This document shows positions 32,549 to 41,282 of a stretch of 55,499 nt of DNA, in pieces. Position 1 is the stretch's first letter, and each line of letters opens with the position of its first letter. A program made the translations under genes and the position numbers. The notes under the pieces were generated by a model that worked only from the letters and a program-made list of their open reading frames with translations, made no database searches and was not told the origin of the DNA. The stretch is from Lacticaseibacillus chiayiensis (GTDB taxonomy: Bacteria; Bacillota; Bacilli; Lactobacillales; Lactobacillaceae), in contig NZ_MSSM01000002.1 in NCBI RefSeq assembly GCF_004123795.1, positions 1 to 55,499 of the forward strand. Reading direction: 5' to 3'.

Positions 32549-32962
32549 ATGATTGGGACATTGATTTCAACCGTGAACGCTGGGCTAGATACTTTTATTG
32601 ACTTCGCTACCAATATCATTGGCGGGTTACTAATGACGTTGTTCACGGGTATTCGTGATGTGGTCGGTGCGCTATGGTGGCACGTTCTATCCCCATTCTT
32701 CATGCAAGGCTGGGTAATGATCATAGCAGCCTTGCTAGTCTGTGTGTTGGCATATTTTGCCTTGCCACTGTTTCTGTGGTTCTTCTATTCAATCATGCGA
32801 GTGGTCGTTATACTGGCGGTTGCTGCGTTAGCAATCTTCGTCATGTTTCAGATCGGTAGAGTGCTTACCAAAGTCGCAATCTTAGCCTTCGTCTTCGGCT
32901 ACCTGCCTTATCTAATCATTCGTAAAGTCCGCAGACGCAACACTGTCACAATTCCAGAATAA
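32549..32962 (+). CDS. Unknown four-helix membrane protein at the end of the cargo
   Basis: 137 residues with hydrophobic segments about 15-33, 45-65, 68-88 and 90-120 and a basic C-terminus (IIRKVRRRNTV). Not recognised. AGGAGGT lies eight bases before the ATG at 32549, which is chosen over the longer open frame. It lies 131 bases after DUF1304 and could belong to the same transcript. A strong terminator follows. Confidence 0.6.
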   Translation: MIGTLISTVNAGLDTFIDFATNIIGGLLMTLFTGIRDVVGALWWHVLSPFFMQGWVMIIAALLVCVLAYFALPLFLWFFYSIMRVVVILAVAALAIFVMFQIGRVLTKVAILAFVFGYLPYLIIRKVRRRNTVTIPE

Positions 32963-32970
32963 CGACAATA

Positions 32971-33024
32971 CCCGGCACGACCTGCTACGCTAGTTTCAGC
33001 GTGAGGTCGTGCCGGGTATTTTTT
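32971..33024 (+). terminator. Terminator at the right edge of the cargo
   Basis: CCCGGCACGACCT (32971-32983) pairs perfectly with AGGTCGTGCCGGG (33004-33016), followed by TATTTTTTT. It separates the rightward cargo from the leftward conjugation operon. Confidence 0.9.
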
Positions 33025-33947
33025 TAGATGCCGTCAGTGATTATCCAGTTGTTGCTCTGCTTGGAGAGGGTCAGGTTGTATTGCGATACTTGGCTCATAT
33101 CATTGTCAGTGTCGAGATACTTCACAGATAATGTGACAATCAGACCGCGCTTAGTTTGCTGAAAGACTGGATCTAGAAGTTCCACAAACTTGAGGTTGCG
33201 TTCGATTGGTCGCGTGCCATCCTTGACGTAATACTTGAGTTCGTTGCGATCACTTTGTGGGTACAAAGCGAAGAACGTTTTGAGGAACTTGGTTACGTCA
33301 TCTGCGGTGCTGCTGTCTACCGAGTTGTCAGACTGGGTGTCTGGCAGTTTGATTCGAGCCGTTGCTGGTTCAGCGGCAATCGTTGGGTTCTTAGTGACCA
33401 CCATATCGCCGTTGTCATTTTGCATGACGTTAATGGTGTAAGTACCGGTCACAGACTTCTTGTCTTTGCCTTTGGCGAGGTCTTGCTTCACCGTAAATAA
33501 CACACGGAACGTGTCTTTAGTTGTCTTGCTCACGTCCCAGACCTTGACCTCACTAACTGTGGCCGTGGTGGGAATGTCACTCCGCACGGTGTCAGCGTTC
33601 AGCGATTGCAGTTGTTCCACAAGATATGGCTGCAAGGCTTTCTGCCGCTGGTCGAGCGCTTCGTGGCTTGGCTGCCACGAGTAGTAGAGCTTGGCGAAGT
33701 CGGTGGTGAAGGTCGCTAAGGCGTGCGTGTCGATCACCTTGGTCTTGATCACTTGGACTTCATGCACCGTGTGGGTGTCAATGGCGGTCATATTCTTGTA
33801 GACACCGAAGCTGGTACTACTGATCAACACTGCCCAGCAAATCAGGGTCACCGGACGGCGCAGGCCACGGTGTTTAATTTTAGGCGGCTTTGGGGCGCCG
33901 GGCTTCTTCTTGAACCAGCCGTTCTTTTGGGTTTTGTCTTTACTCAA
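33024..33947 (-). CDS. tcpC: Conjugative transfer protein TcpC (Tn916 Orf13-like)
   Basis: 307 residues. One transmembrane helix near residues 30-50 (TLICWAVLISSTSFGVYKNM) follows a short basic cytoplasmic start, then an extracellular part of two NTF2-like domains, as in TcpC of pCW3 and ConG of ICEBs1. It forms part of the transfer channel, like VirB8. Start is TTG at 33947, seven bases after AAGGTGA and overlapping the upstream stop (CCTTGA). Last gene of the transfer operon. Confidence 0.85.
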   Translation of the reverse strand: MSKDKTQKNGWFKKKPGAPKPPKIKHRGLRRPVTLICWAVLISSTSFGVYKNMTAIDTHTVHEVQVIKTKVIDTHALATFTTDFAKLYYSWQPSHEALDQRQKALQPYLVEQLQSLNADTVRSDIPTTATVSEVKVWDVSKTTKDTFRVLFTVKQDLAKGKDKKSVTGTYTINVMQNDNGDMVVTKNPTIAAEPATARIKLPDTQSDNSVDSSTADDVTKFLKTFFALYPQSDRNELKYYVKDGTRPIERNLKFVELLDPVFQQTKRGLIVTLSVKYLDTDNDMSQVSQYNLTLSKQSNNWIITDGI

Positions 33948-34477
33948 GGTTCGTTCACCTTGTCCTTTCTAGTTTCATAGCAGCGATAAAAGTCATCGTA
34001 AATATCGAGAAAACGCACGAACAGGCGTTGTAGCGAGATTCGTTTGTAGCCTTCATAGTCGGTTTCGATATACTGACCGAGTTCACGGTCGTTGTTGAAA
34101 TATTCTTCGGCCAAGTAGCGTTCGCGGTCGAGGATATACTTGCGGTCTTCTGGGGCGAACACTTTGCCCTTGAGCCATCGATCGACGGCTACTTCATGCG
34201 CGACAGCGAGGCGATATTCGCGTCGGTGTCCGTATTCCATCTCTGGCATCCGGTCAACGAAGCGGTCGAGAACGTGGCACAGGTCGTCAGTATTGGGCAG
34301 GCGTTGTTTGAAGAACTTGATGCGTTCCCACTCGCCTGACGCAAAGTCTAGTTCCTTATTGCGTAATGCACGGTTGTCACCGAATTTGAGATCGACGTGC
34401 GCCTTTTGCAGCGCATCGTCATAGGTGTTGGTGATGAGATCCATCCAGTCAAAGTAGCCGATGCCGTTTTGATCCAT
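33944..34477 (-). CDS. Unknown soluble protein in the transfer operon
   Basis: About 177 residues, acidic, Asp/Glu/Tyr-rich and helical (FFKQRLPNTDDLCHVLDRFV, DREROYL-like ends such as EEYFNNDRELGQY). No signal peptide or transmembrane helix and no family recognised. It is coupled to the neighbours on both sides (4-base overlap with tcpC, directly after the cell-wall hydrolase stop). Tn916 has no equivalent between Orf14 and Orf13. AGGTG favours the ATG at 34477; GTG 34486 and ATG 34480 are alternatives. Confidence 0.6.
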   Translation of the reverse strand: MDQNGIGYFDWMDLITNTYDDALQKAHVDLKFGDNRALRNKELDFASGEWERIKFFKQRLPNTDDLCHVLDRFVDRMPEMEYGHRREYRLAVAHEVAVDRWLKGKVFAPEDRKYILDRERYLAEEYFNNDRELGQYIETDYEGYKRISLQRLFVRFLDIYDDFYRCYETRKDKVNEP

Positions 34478-34486
34478 CATCTTCAC

Positions 34487-35482
34487 CTACTTCTTCACGC
34501 GCCCAGCGCCGATCAGGTGGGCTTGCCAATAGCTTGAGTTCAAGTCGGCATAGCCCAGCGGGTCGCCCGCATTGTACATTTTCATGCCGCCGACATAGAT
34601 TCCAACGTGGGTCACATAGTCGGCGGTATCGTAGGTTGAGTGGAAGAACACGAGGTCGCCGGGCTTAGCATCTTTGATGTCCAGGTGCGCTGTGGCATCG
34701 TATTGTGCTTGTGCAGTGCGAGGGAGCTTAATCCCAGCTTTGCCGTAGCACCAACTAGTCAATCCCGAACAGTCAAAGCCTGTTGTTGGCGTTGAGCCGC
34801 CGAAGACATACGGCGTGCCTTGATACTTGAGCGCTTCATCCATGATGGCTTGTACCGTTTTGTCGTCGAACTTCGCACCACCCGTCACAAGGTATTGCGA
34901 GATGACCGACACGTAGTACATGTTCCCATAGGCATAGCGCCAACCGTCCTTAGCAACTGCGTTGGTGTAGGTGACTTTCTTGCCACCGGACTTTTCTTTA
35001 GCGAAAGATGTTGCCAGCTCCAGCGTGTATTTTTTGCCGTGCTTAGCAACGTAGTTAATAAAGCCGCCACCGTAGTTATAGCTTTGAATGGCAGTGTTGA
35101 GATCCACGCCCGCAGCTTTCATACTTTTCAGCAGCGATGCGAAATACTTCACGCCTTGTTTGATTGATGCTTCTGTATCTAGCGTATTGACCGGCAGCCC
35201 CAATGATTCACTAGCTTGCATCACGTCGCCGCCCTTACCGCCAGATTCAACTTGCATGATGGCGAGTATCACCATCACCTGATCTGAAATGCCGAACTCT
35301 TTACAATACTTTTCGACCGTCAGCTTGTGCTTGTAGACTTCAGCGGATAAGTTCATCGCGTCGGCTGTGATCGCAGAGGCAGGCTGGTCTTCGTCATCAT
35401 CAGAGGCAATGACTGAAAAGAACAGACCACCAATCAACAGTATTGGGAGTGCGGCAAGCGCTAACCAGCGCCAGAGTTTCAT
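34487..35482 (-). CDS. cwlT: Bifunctional cell-wall hydrolase (CwlT / Tn916 Orf14-like)
   Basis: 331 residues. An N-terminal membrane anchor or signal (WLALAALPILLIGGLFFSVI) is followed by a lysozyme-like domain (about 65-195; AIMQVESGGKGGDVMQASES, IQSYNYGGGFINYV) and an NlpC/P60 peptidase (about 215-330) with DCSGLTSW holding the catalytic Cys and THVGIYVG holding the His. It would open the wall locally for the transfer channel. Overlaps the Orf15-like gene by 4 bases (ATGA). Confidence 0.92.
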   Translation of the reverse strand: MKLWRWLALAALPILLIGGLFFSVIASDDDEDQPASAITADAMNLSAEVYKHKLTVEKYCKEFGISDQVMVILAIMQVESGGKGGDVMQASESLGLPVNTLDTEASIKQGVKYFASLLKSMKAAGVDLNTAIQSYNYGGGFINYVAKHGKKYTLELATSFAKEKSGGKKVTYTNAVAKDGWRYAYGNMYYVSVISQYLVTGGAKFDDKTVQAIMDEALKYQGTPYVFGGSTPTTGFDCSGLTSWCYGKAGIKLPRTAQAQYDATAHLDIKDAKPGDLVFFHSTYDTADYVTHVGIYVGGMKMYNAGDPLGYADLNSSYWQAHLIGAGRVKK

Positions 35483-37572
35483 CGCTTCTTACGCCCCTTA
35501 GCCTTTTTTATCCGCTGTGGCTTTGGGTTGCGTGGCTTAGCTGGTTTTTCGGAAACGAGGGTCAGTGGCTTCTCTTGTTTATCTGTTGGAGGAGTTGGTT
35601 CTTGGTGCGGCTTGATTGTGGGCTCTGCTTGCAGTTTCGTCACGGGGCTTGGAGGCCGAGTGGAAGTTGGCTTCGTGGCAGCGCGCTTTGGTTGCCCGCT
35701 GGTATCAGCTTGTTCGGACTTGGGTTTGGTAGGTGTGGCAGTTGTTGGCTTACGAGTTGGTTCAACCGGTTGCTTGGCAGTCGTTGGTTTTGGCTTTTCA
35801 GGATCAGCTTTCGGCTTGATTGCGAGCTTGCGTTCTTGCATCTGCTTACGCCGCTGCTCAAGCTGTTTGTCACGTTCCTGTTGGTTCGCCTCACGCCGGC
35901 CCTTGAAGCTATCCTTCGCAGTTTCGGCGGTCTCCTTAGTCAGTTGCTTACCACGATGCAAGCCATATAAAACGTTGGTTGGTGCGTCCTTCACCTGATC
36001 AATGCCACGCTTGGTCTTGGCTTTGAGCTTGTTGCCGACATCAGATACATCGGCAAGTTTCTCACCCAGTCGTTGGCTGCGTGGCTTCTTGGGTTGTTGC
36101 GGTTTCGTGGCGTCCGCAGTCTGTTCGCGTTGCGTTCCCGTCGGGAGCTGCGGTGTTCCGCGCCCCTTGCCATAGCCCCGCGACAAGAAGCGTCCTGCCA
36201 TTGCGCCGCCCATAGCACTGCCAACAAATTGCCGAAGCATGCGGTTCCCACGACGCGAGAAGCGTTGTGCGCCTTGCTGGGCGTCAGAGCTGTGTAGCTG
36301 CATCATGCCCATCAGGTCGCCGAGCTTCATCCAGATACCGGCGAAGATGGTAACTTGCAGGAAGGCCACGAGGAAGAACGGTGAGGTGGCCGATAATCCG
36401 TAGACCATTGCCGATAGCGAGAACGCCATCGTGATCACCAGCGTCACGCCAACTCGCGTCATGATCGTGTTGAACAGCTTCATGATGTTTTGCTTCATCA
36501 ATCCGTTAAAAGACGGCAGCATCGCAAGCAAGAATGACACCGGTAGGAACGTCGCGTAGATGATAAAGAGAATCTGGCTGAACAGCATCATTGCCGTCAG
36601 GAAGAAGACGAACAAGGTGATTGCAATGTTGAACAGGACAACGAAGGTCGTGGTGCCCAACCGATTGATCGTCATGGTCGGTGAGAGGTTCTCGTTGTCG
36701 TTGTCTTCAATTTCCGCCTTCACCACGTCGGTACGGGTTTTGCCTTTGTCGCCAAATGGGTCGGTCTTCATCAACGTGTTCACGCGGTCTTTGCCAACGT
36801 TGTCAGCGTCGCTGTCCCCAAACTGTAAAAGCGTCCAGGGCTGCTTCACTTGAATTTCAAAGAGCGTGTCACGGATCGCATCGACGCCTGATTTATCGGT
36901 GGCTGTATCAGTCCCCATAATCATCTTGGAGCCAGTGTTGAGTGCGCTGGTGCTGATGTCTGAGCTGAACTCGTTGATTTTGCTCACGTAGTCTGGGGCG
37001 TAGGCGATGAAGCTGGCAGAGGTAATGAAAATCACCACGAAGTTGACGATTGCCGAGATGGCTTTGGAGGTCTCGCGCTTGATGATGCCGGTGTAGGCGA
37101 CATAGATGCCGACAACCAGTGTGATCATCAGGAGTAGTCCCGGGTAGAACCCATCAGTGGTGAAGCCGTCCTTTGAGACCCCAGCCAAGAGCTGCATGTT
37201 CTTCCCAATCGCGTCAGACGTATCTTTGATGAAGTCCAGAGAATAGGCTTGCTGAATCAGGTAGCCCGCAGCGTTTGAGAGGTAGACGGATAGTGTCCAC
37301 AAAAAGTTGGTGATAGCATACAGGCCATAGCTCACCGACTTGCCGATGCCGTCGCCCCAGTTCCACGGGAGCCAGTCCCAGCTTGTGTCTACAAAGTAGT
37401 CGAGCTGATAATGCGATAGCGGGTACTTGGAATATTCATTGGCACCACCGGACTGATCGTCAACTAGTCCCGCAGCGTGTACCGGCTGACCTCCGGCAAG
37501 CACCATTACCAATATGAATGCTGCGACAACACCGAGAAATAGCAGTAGCCGCCGACGGTTAGCTTTCGTCAT
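35479..37572 (-). CDS. Polytopic conjugation membrane protein (Tn916 Orf15/TcpH-like)
   Basis: 697 residues. A signal-like start (LLLFLGVVAAFILVMVLAGG) is followed by about six to eight transmembrane helices up to residue 440, similar to VirB6-type proteins. The last 250 residues are hydrophilic, basic and rich in Lys, Gln, Pro and Thr (KPKPTTAKQPVEPTRKPTT), likely cytoplasmic and disordered. It is the channel scaffold protein and would contact the VirB4 ATPase encoded just upstream (14-base overlap). GGAGG nine bases before ATG 37572 selects the start. Confidence 0.85.
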   Translation of the reverse strand: MTKANRRRLLLFLGVVAAFILVMVLAGGQPVHAAGLVDDQSGGANEYSKYPLSHYQLDYFVDTSWDWLPWNWGDGIGKSVSYGLYAITNFLWTLSVYLSNAAGYLIQQAYSLDFIKDTSDAIGKNMQLLAGVSKDGFTTDGFYPGLLLMITLVVGIYVAYTGIIKRETSKAISAIVNFVVIFITSASFIAYAPDYVSKINEFSSDISTSALNTGSKMIMGTDTATDKSGVDAIRDTLFEIQVKQPWTLLQFGDSDADNVGKDRVNTLMKTDPFGDKGKTRTDVVKAEIEDNDNENLSPTMTINRLGTTTFVVLFNIAITLFVFFLTAMMLFSQILFIIYATFLPVSFLLAMLPSFNGLMKQNIMKLFNTIMTRVGVTLVITMAFSLSAMVYGLSATSPFFLVAFLQVTIFAGIWMKLGDLMGMMQLHSSDAQQGAQRFSRRGNRMLRQFVGSAMGGAMAGRFLSRGYGKGRGTPQLPTGTQREQTADATKPQQPKKPRSQRLGEKLADVSDVGNKLKAKTKRGIDQVKDAPTNVLYGLHRGKQLTKETAETAKDSFKGRREANQQERDKQLEQRRKQMQERKLAIKPKADPEKPKPTTAKQPVEPTRKPTTATPTKPKSEQADTSGQPKRAATKPTSTRPPSPVTKLQAEPTIKPHQEPTPPTDKQEKPLTLVSEKPAKPRNPKPQRIKKAKGRKKR

Positions 37573-40024
37573 CAGCAATCACCTCCACGGGTTTCGGTGG
37601 CCGAGTGTCAAAGGCGTGGTGTAGGTGTTCAAAGATGTAGTCGAAGTGCAGCACGCCGACGTGCCCCCAGATGTCTTGGAACAAGCACTCCCCGTTATCT
37701 AGCGACCGGAGCCGATTTTGATTGCCTTCATCTTCGGCATCAAGCCCAAAGAAGTTGAGCGTGTTCTTGATTTCCGTGATGTCGGTACTGCGGAACGCAA
37801 ATTTTTGCGCAATGTTGTTCTTCATCTTTTCGTCGAGCAAGTCGTCCGCATTTTGAGTGACGAGGTAGACCCCGGCGTTCATGGAACGACCTTCACGAAT
37901 CAGTTTCATGGACAGCGCCTTACCTTGCGCGACGTTCAAGAAAGCCCAGGCTTCGTCCAAATCCACGATTTTGAACTGGGCGCGGTCTTGGTGAATGAAG
38001 TCGATGGCGAACGTGCTGATGATCATGAGCATGGCGACGGACAGCATTTCCGCGGTGATATATTCTTCTTGCGTCTTGTCGGCGTCCGGCAGCACCAAGT
38101 CTGCGATCTGCACGATGTTGATTTTACGGTCGAGGGCGATTGTTCGCCGCGCCGTCCCGTCAGAGAACAGCAGTGCCGCAAAATCGTAGTCCGTGAAAGA
38201 TTCGATATGATCGGCAATGTTACGTGCAATCGGCGTGCCTTCGCGGCGAAGTTCATCAATGACTTTCAATAGTCCCGGTTCAGGTGCTTGCGTCACCGCC
38301 CGGATTGCCTTGCGCAACGTTGGGAAGCGGTCGGCGTCACGGCTTGAGATTCCCGTGAGGAAGGTCAGGGTATCAACGGCCAACGATTCAGAATCTTTCA
38401 AGTTGGACAAGATGATATAAGGATCAAGCAGCCCACGGTTTTGTTCCTCACTGGTCAGGTTGACGATGTTGATTTGATCTTCCATAAAGTCGAGGTTCTC
38501 CGCCCAGCCGGTACGTTCCGACTTTGGATCAAGGATCAGTGCCTGCGCCCCATACAATACGGCATAGTAGACAAGCAAGTTGTTGGAGAAGGATTTCCCA
38601 CCACCCAAGCTACCGAGAAACGCTGCGGAGAGTGCATTAGTGACCGTCCCCTTGATACCTTGCGCCGCAATATCCGGTTGGAGATACACGTTCCTCCCAG
38701 TATCCACGTTGTACCCGATGTAGATACCTTCCTTTTCACCGAGCGATTGTGTCGCACCAAAGCCCAGCGAGGCAATGAAGTCGCTAGTCACATATTGGAT
38801 ATAGTCGTTGATGTAGCGCTTTGAGGCAGGGATAAACTCACCGTGCAGCCCCAGCATGTCGCCGAATGGGCGCACGAGTTTGATGTTGAGGCTGTCGTAG
38901 AAGTCGAGTAGCTGATCGGCACGGCGCTTCATTTCGTCTTCACTCCGCCCAGCTACGCGAATGACGTAGCTAATTTTGTACATGGCATCCTTAGTTTGGT
39001 CGAGATTGCTTTCAAGCTCATCGACTGAATCCAAGGCGTCACTAACGCCACGGGTCGTCTCGTTGCCGGACTGGTAGGCGTGTTCGTCTAAGTCCTTGAG
39101 TTCCTTTTTCTTATTGCGTACCTTGGTCAATGCCTTCTTGTTCGTTACAATCTCAACGTTCAAACTGGTGTCAATCGGAAAATCGAACTGGCTTTGTTGG
39201 AAATAAAAGATTTCACTGCCGGGAAACTCCAATTCACCAACAATGTCGGAAAGCGTCAGGTACGTCACGTAACTGATATCCAGCCCGTGGGTGATCTTGA
39301 TCGAGCGTTGATGCTGCTCAATCAGTGAGCGGGTTGGCTTAATCAGGTCGTAGCGTTTGATGATCGTGTCGCGCTTAGACTTCTTGCGGGGTAAGTGATA
39401 CTCGTAGTCATCGTAATCTTGCCCAGTCATGCCGTAGAGGTGTTCGAGCAGGTAGCCGAAGTCGTTTTTATCGAGTGGTCGCACTTTGAAGCGCCGCCCG
39501 ATCTTCTCGGCGAGCAACTTTGCGGACTTAGCGTAACGTTCTACCTCCGCATTGTTCATGGTGAAGAAGTCACCAGCAAACGTTTCGTTGAACTCGGCGA
39601 AAAAGTCCCGAATACCCAAGGACATATCCTTGAAGATGGACTTGGCGGTAACCTCTGCGTCGTTCAGCAACAGCTTAAAGCCGATGAAAAAGCGATAGTC
39701 CACTTGGTTGTCACCGACGTTTTCGGTCAACGCTTCGGCTTGGCCGTCGATATGCTGAAAGGCGATGTCTTTAAGCGTTCCTTTAACCAACTTCTTTGAG
39801 CGGTCGAGGGTATCGCGAACACTGGCTTCGGTGGCGAGCTGCAACAAATGAAGTTTGCCATCACGGTTCTGGGAAATCAGTTGGCGGAAATTTTCATGGA
39901 CTTGTTGCTTCTGTTCGGGACTTAGAAACGAGTAGTTGTAGGGAATCAATTCAAAATAGGCAAAGCACTCGCCGTCAGTGTTCCAGACGAGATTGTCTTC
40001 GATATACTTAATTGGAAATTTCAT
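37559..40024 (-). CDS. VirB4-family transfer ATPase (Tn916 Orf16, ConE-like)
   Basis: 821 residues. Residues 1 to about 420 form the membrane-docking CagE/TrbE-like region. The ATPase domain carries a Walker A motif, LGSLGGGKSFSNN near residue 470, and Walker B KIVDLDEAWAF near residue 690, with downstream LVTQNADDLL. It powers assembly of the type IV-like channel and is essential in related elements. Overlaps TcpE by 17 bases. Confidence 0.93.
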   Translation of the reverse strand: MKFPIKYIEDNLVWNTDGECFAYFELIPYNYSFLSPEQKQQVHENFRQLISQNRDGKLHLLQLATEASVRDTLDRSKKLVKGTLKDIAFQHIDGQAEALTENVGDNQVDYRFFIGFKLLLNDAEVTAKSIFKDMSLGIRDFFAEFNETFAGDFFTMNNAEVERYAKSAKLLAEKIGRRFKVRPLDKNDFGYLLEHLYGMTGQDYDDYEYHLPRKKSKRDTIIKRYDLIKPTRSLIEQHQRSIKITHGLDISYVTYLTLSDIVGELEFPGSEIFYFQQSQFDFPIDTSLNVEIVTNKKALTKVRNKKKELKDLDEHAYQSGNETTRGVSDALDSVDELESNLDQTKDAMYKISYVIRVAGRSEDEMKRRADQLLDFYDSLNIKLVRPFGDMLGLHGEFIPASKRYINDYIQYVTSDFIASLGFGATQSLGEKEGIYIGYNVDTGRNVYLQPDIAAQGIKGTVTNALSAAFLGSLGGGKSFSNNLLVYYAVLYGAQALILDPKSERTGWAENLDFMEDQINIVNLTSEEQNRGLLDPYIILSNLKDSESLAVDTLTFLTGISSRDADRFPTLRKAIRAVTQAPEPGLLKVIDELRREGTPIARNIADHIESFTDYDFAALLFSDGTARRTIALDRKINIVQIADLVLPDADKTQEEYITAEMLSVAMLMIISTFAIDFIHQDRAQFKIVDLDEAWAFLNVAQGKALSMKLIREGRSMNAGVYLVTQNADDLLDEKMKNNIAQKFAFRSTDITEIKNTLNFFGLDAEDEGNQNRLRSLDNGECLFQDIWGHVGVLHFDYIFEHLHHAFDTRPPKPVEVIADDES

Positions 40025-40400
40025 TGTGGTACCTCCAAACGTAGGTCACAGCAGCGGTTTGTTTGGCTTTCTGCGACTTTACAGGCTTACCAGCATAAGT
40101 GAGCTTCGGGGTAATGGCGTAGTTGATCACCGACCGTAAGAATCCCATCGGCTTCTTGTTGTCGAAGGTCTTTTGGCTCATGAACCACGTTAGCCCAGCA
40201 GGAATGCCGACATATTTGAGAAACGCGCCGTCGATGAATGATAGAGGCGGCAAGTCGGCCAGCAACATGACCGCAAACAGACTGACGATGAACCACGTCA
40301 TTTGCGTAAACGTAATTGGAAACGGTAATTGCAGGTCATTGATGGCGTACAGCACCTTTTCCACCGACCAGATGCTGGTGTAGGATCTGACTCTCTTCAT
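40008..40400 (-). CDS. tcpE: TcpE-family conjugal transfer protein (Tn916 Orf17-like)
   Basis: 130 residues: RSYTSIWSVEKVLYAINDLQ at the N-terminus, two transmembrane helices in the middle (about 30-75), and a basic C-terminus ending in a TYVWRYH segment, the standard TcpE layout. Part of the channel base with VirB4. A GAAAGGAG site precedes the ATG. Confidence 0.87.
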   Translation of the reverse strand: MKRVRSYTSIWSVEKVLYAINDLQLPFPITFTQMTWFIVSLFAVMLLADLPPLSFIDGAFLKYVGIPAGLTWFMSQKTFDNKKPMGFLRSVINYAITPKLTYAGKPVKSQKAKQTAAVTYVWRYHNEISN

Positions 40401-40461
40401 GTGATCTCCTTTCGTAGTGAGATAAAAAGGCTGACGCCTTTTGCAGCGCCAGCCCAGAGAG

Positions 40462-40959
40462 TTAGTCTAATAATTGGTAGATGCCGTAAGGTGTTTCAAC
40501 GAAACCTCCTTCAATTTCGAGGTCACGTCCGACCTTGGCATAGTCGATATAGTTTTCGACTTGTGGCGGAATGTCGCCGAACCAGCCTTCATCGGCCAGT
40601 TCTTCAGCCAGTTCTGTCATGTTGGCGACGTGATAACAGGCGATGTCGTCCTTGTGTGCGGCTAGTTCAATCACGTTGTCATACCATTCGCCGATAAGCT
40701 CTTTGATGGCAGGATAAATCTCGGTGCCTTTCAACGCTTCAACGGCAGCGGCAGCATCATTGATCTCACCGATCGTTGAATACTCACTAAAGACAACGGG
40801 GCCTTCGTAGTCTTGAACCATGTATTCTTCATACTGGTCATTCAGTCCCAGCTTTTCCGTGAGTTCTTCATTGTTGATTGGTGGCGTGAACCATTCGCCG
40901 ATGATCTCGCCCTCGTTATACTTGCCAAGATTGGCAATAAAGACTTTGATGTCGTCCAT
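40462..40959 (-). CDS. ardA: Antirestriction protein ArdA (Tn916 Orf18-like)
   Basis: 165 residues, almost exactly the family length. Very acidic, with MDDIKVFIANLGKYNEGEIIGEWF, CYHVANMTELAEELADEGWF and the C-terminal IDYAKVGRDLEIEGGF pattern. ArdA is an elongated dimer that copies the shape and charge of about 42 bp of DNA and blocks type I restriction enzymes, protecting the element when it enters a new host. Position between TcpD and TcpE is as in Tn916. Confidence 0.93.
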   Translation of the reverse strand: MDDIKVFIANLGKYNEGEIIGEWFTPPINNEELTEKLGLNDQYEEYMVQDYEGPVVFSEYSTIGEINDAAAAVEALKGTEIYPAIKELIGEWYDNVIELAAHKDDIACYHVANMTELAEELADEGWFGDIPPQVENYIDYAKVGRDLEIEGGFVETPYGIYQLLD

Positions 40960-40962
40960 CGG

Positions 40963-41184
40963 CTAAGCCCCCATGACGCGGTTGAACAGATTCAGCAGTA
41001 CGTCTTTGACCCCAGCGGTATTGAAAACCAACCCGACGGCAATGATCGCGATGACGAGAAAGCCGATCAGCTTGGAGAACTCGCGCTTGAAGCCGAGGTA
41101 GACCCCGATAATGGCAATCGCCATCAGCACCAAGCTCTGCGCATTGGAAGTGAACCAGTTAAACAAGTTTTGTCCGAAATTCAT
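40963..41184 (-). CDS. tcpD: TcpD-like small membrane protein
   Basis: 73 residues with two transmembrane helices (about 17-33 and 40-60) and a short polar end. The size and position match TcpD/YddB-neighbour proteins of Tn916-type transfer regions. Three in-frame starts occur close together; AAAGGA selects the ATG at 41184 (MNFGQNLFNWF). Its stop is three bases before the ardA ATG. Confidence 0.72.
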   Translation of the reverse strand: MNFGQNLFNWFTSNAQSLVLMAIAIIGVYLGFKREFSKLIGFLVIAIIAVGLVFNTAGVKDVLLNLFNRVMGA

Positions 41185-41204
41185 AATAATCATCCTTTGA
41201 TTTT

Positions 41205-41275
41205 TAGTTTTGTGACCAAGTCTCCTTTCAAGAGAGCCACTGTTTTGTCGCGGTCAGCGGCGACCGGTTCATGAG
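41205..41275 (-). repeat. Duplicated leader sequence, copy 1
   Basis: Minus-strand sequence TGAACCGGTC...TGACCGCGACAAAACAGTGG...AAAGGAG...TTGGTCACAAA, between the methyltransferase and tcpD. It resembles the sequence just upstream of the methyltransferase (42072-42145): AACC..TCG, TGACC, CAAAACA, AAAGGAG and GGTCACAAA are shared in the same order. Each copy has a tiny frame starting M-V-T at the GGTCACAAA. They may have arisen when genes were inserted by recombination here. Confidence 0.5.
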
Positions 41276-41282
41276 TGACGAA

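Noticed and set aside
35443-35970. 175-codon open frame on the + strand
   Set aside because: Antisense to the low-complexity tail of the Orf15-like protein; the biased composition of that tail keeps the frame open.
38441-40011. Several + strand open frames of 70-180 codons
   Set aside because: All are antisense to the VirB4 ATPase gene and have no family resemblance.
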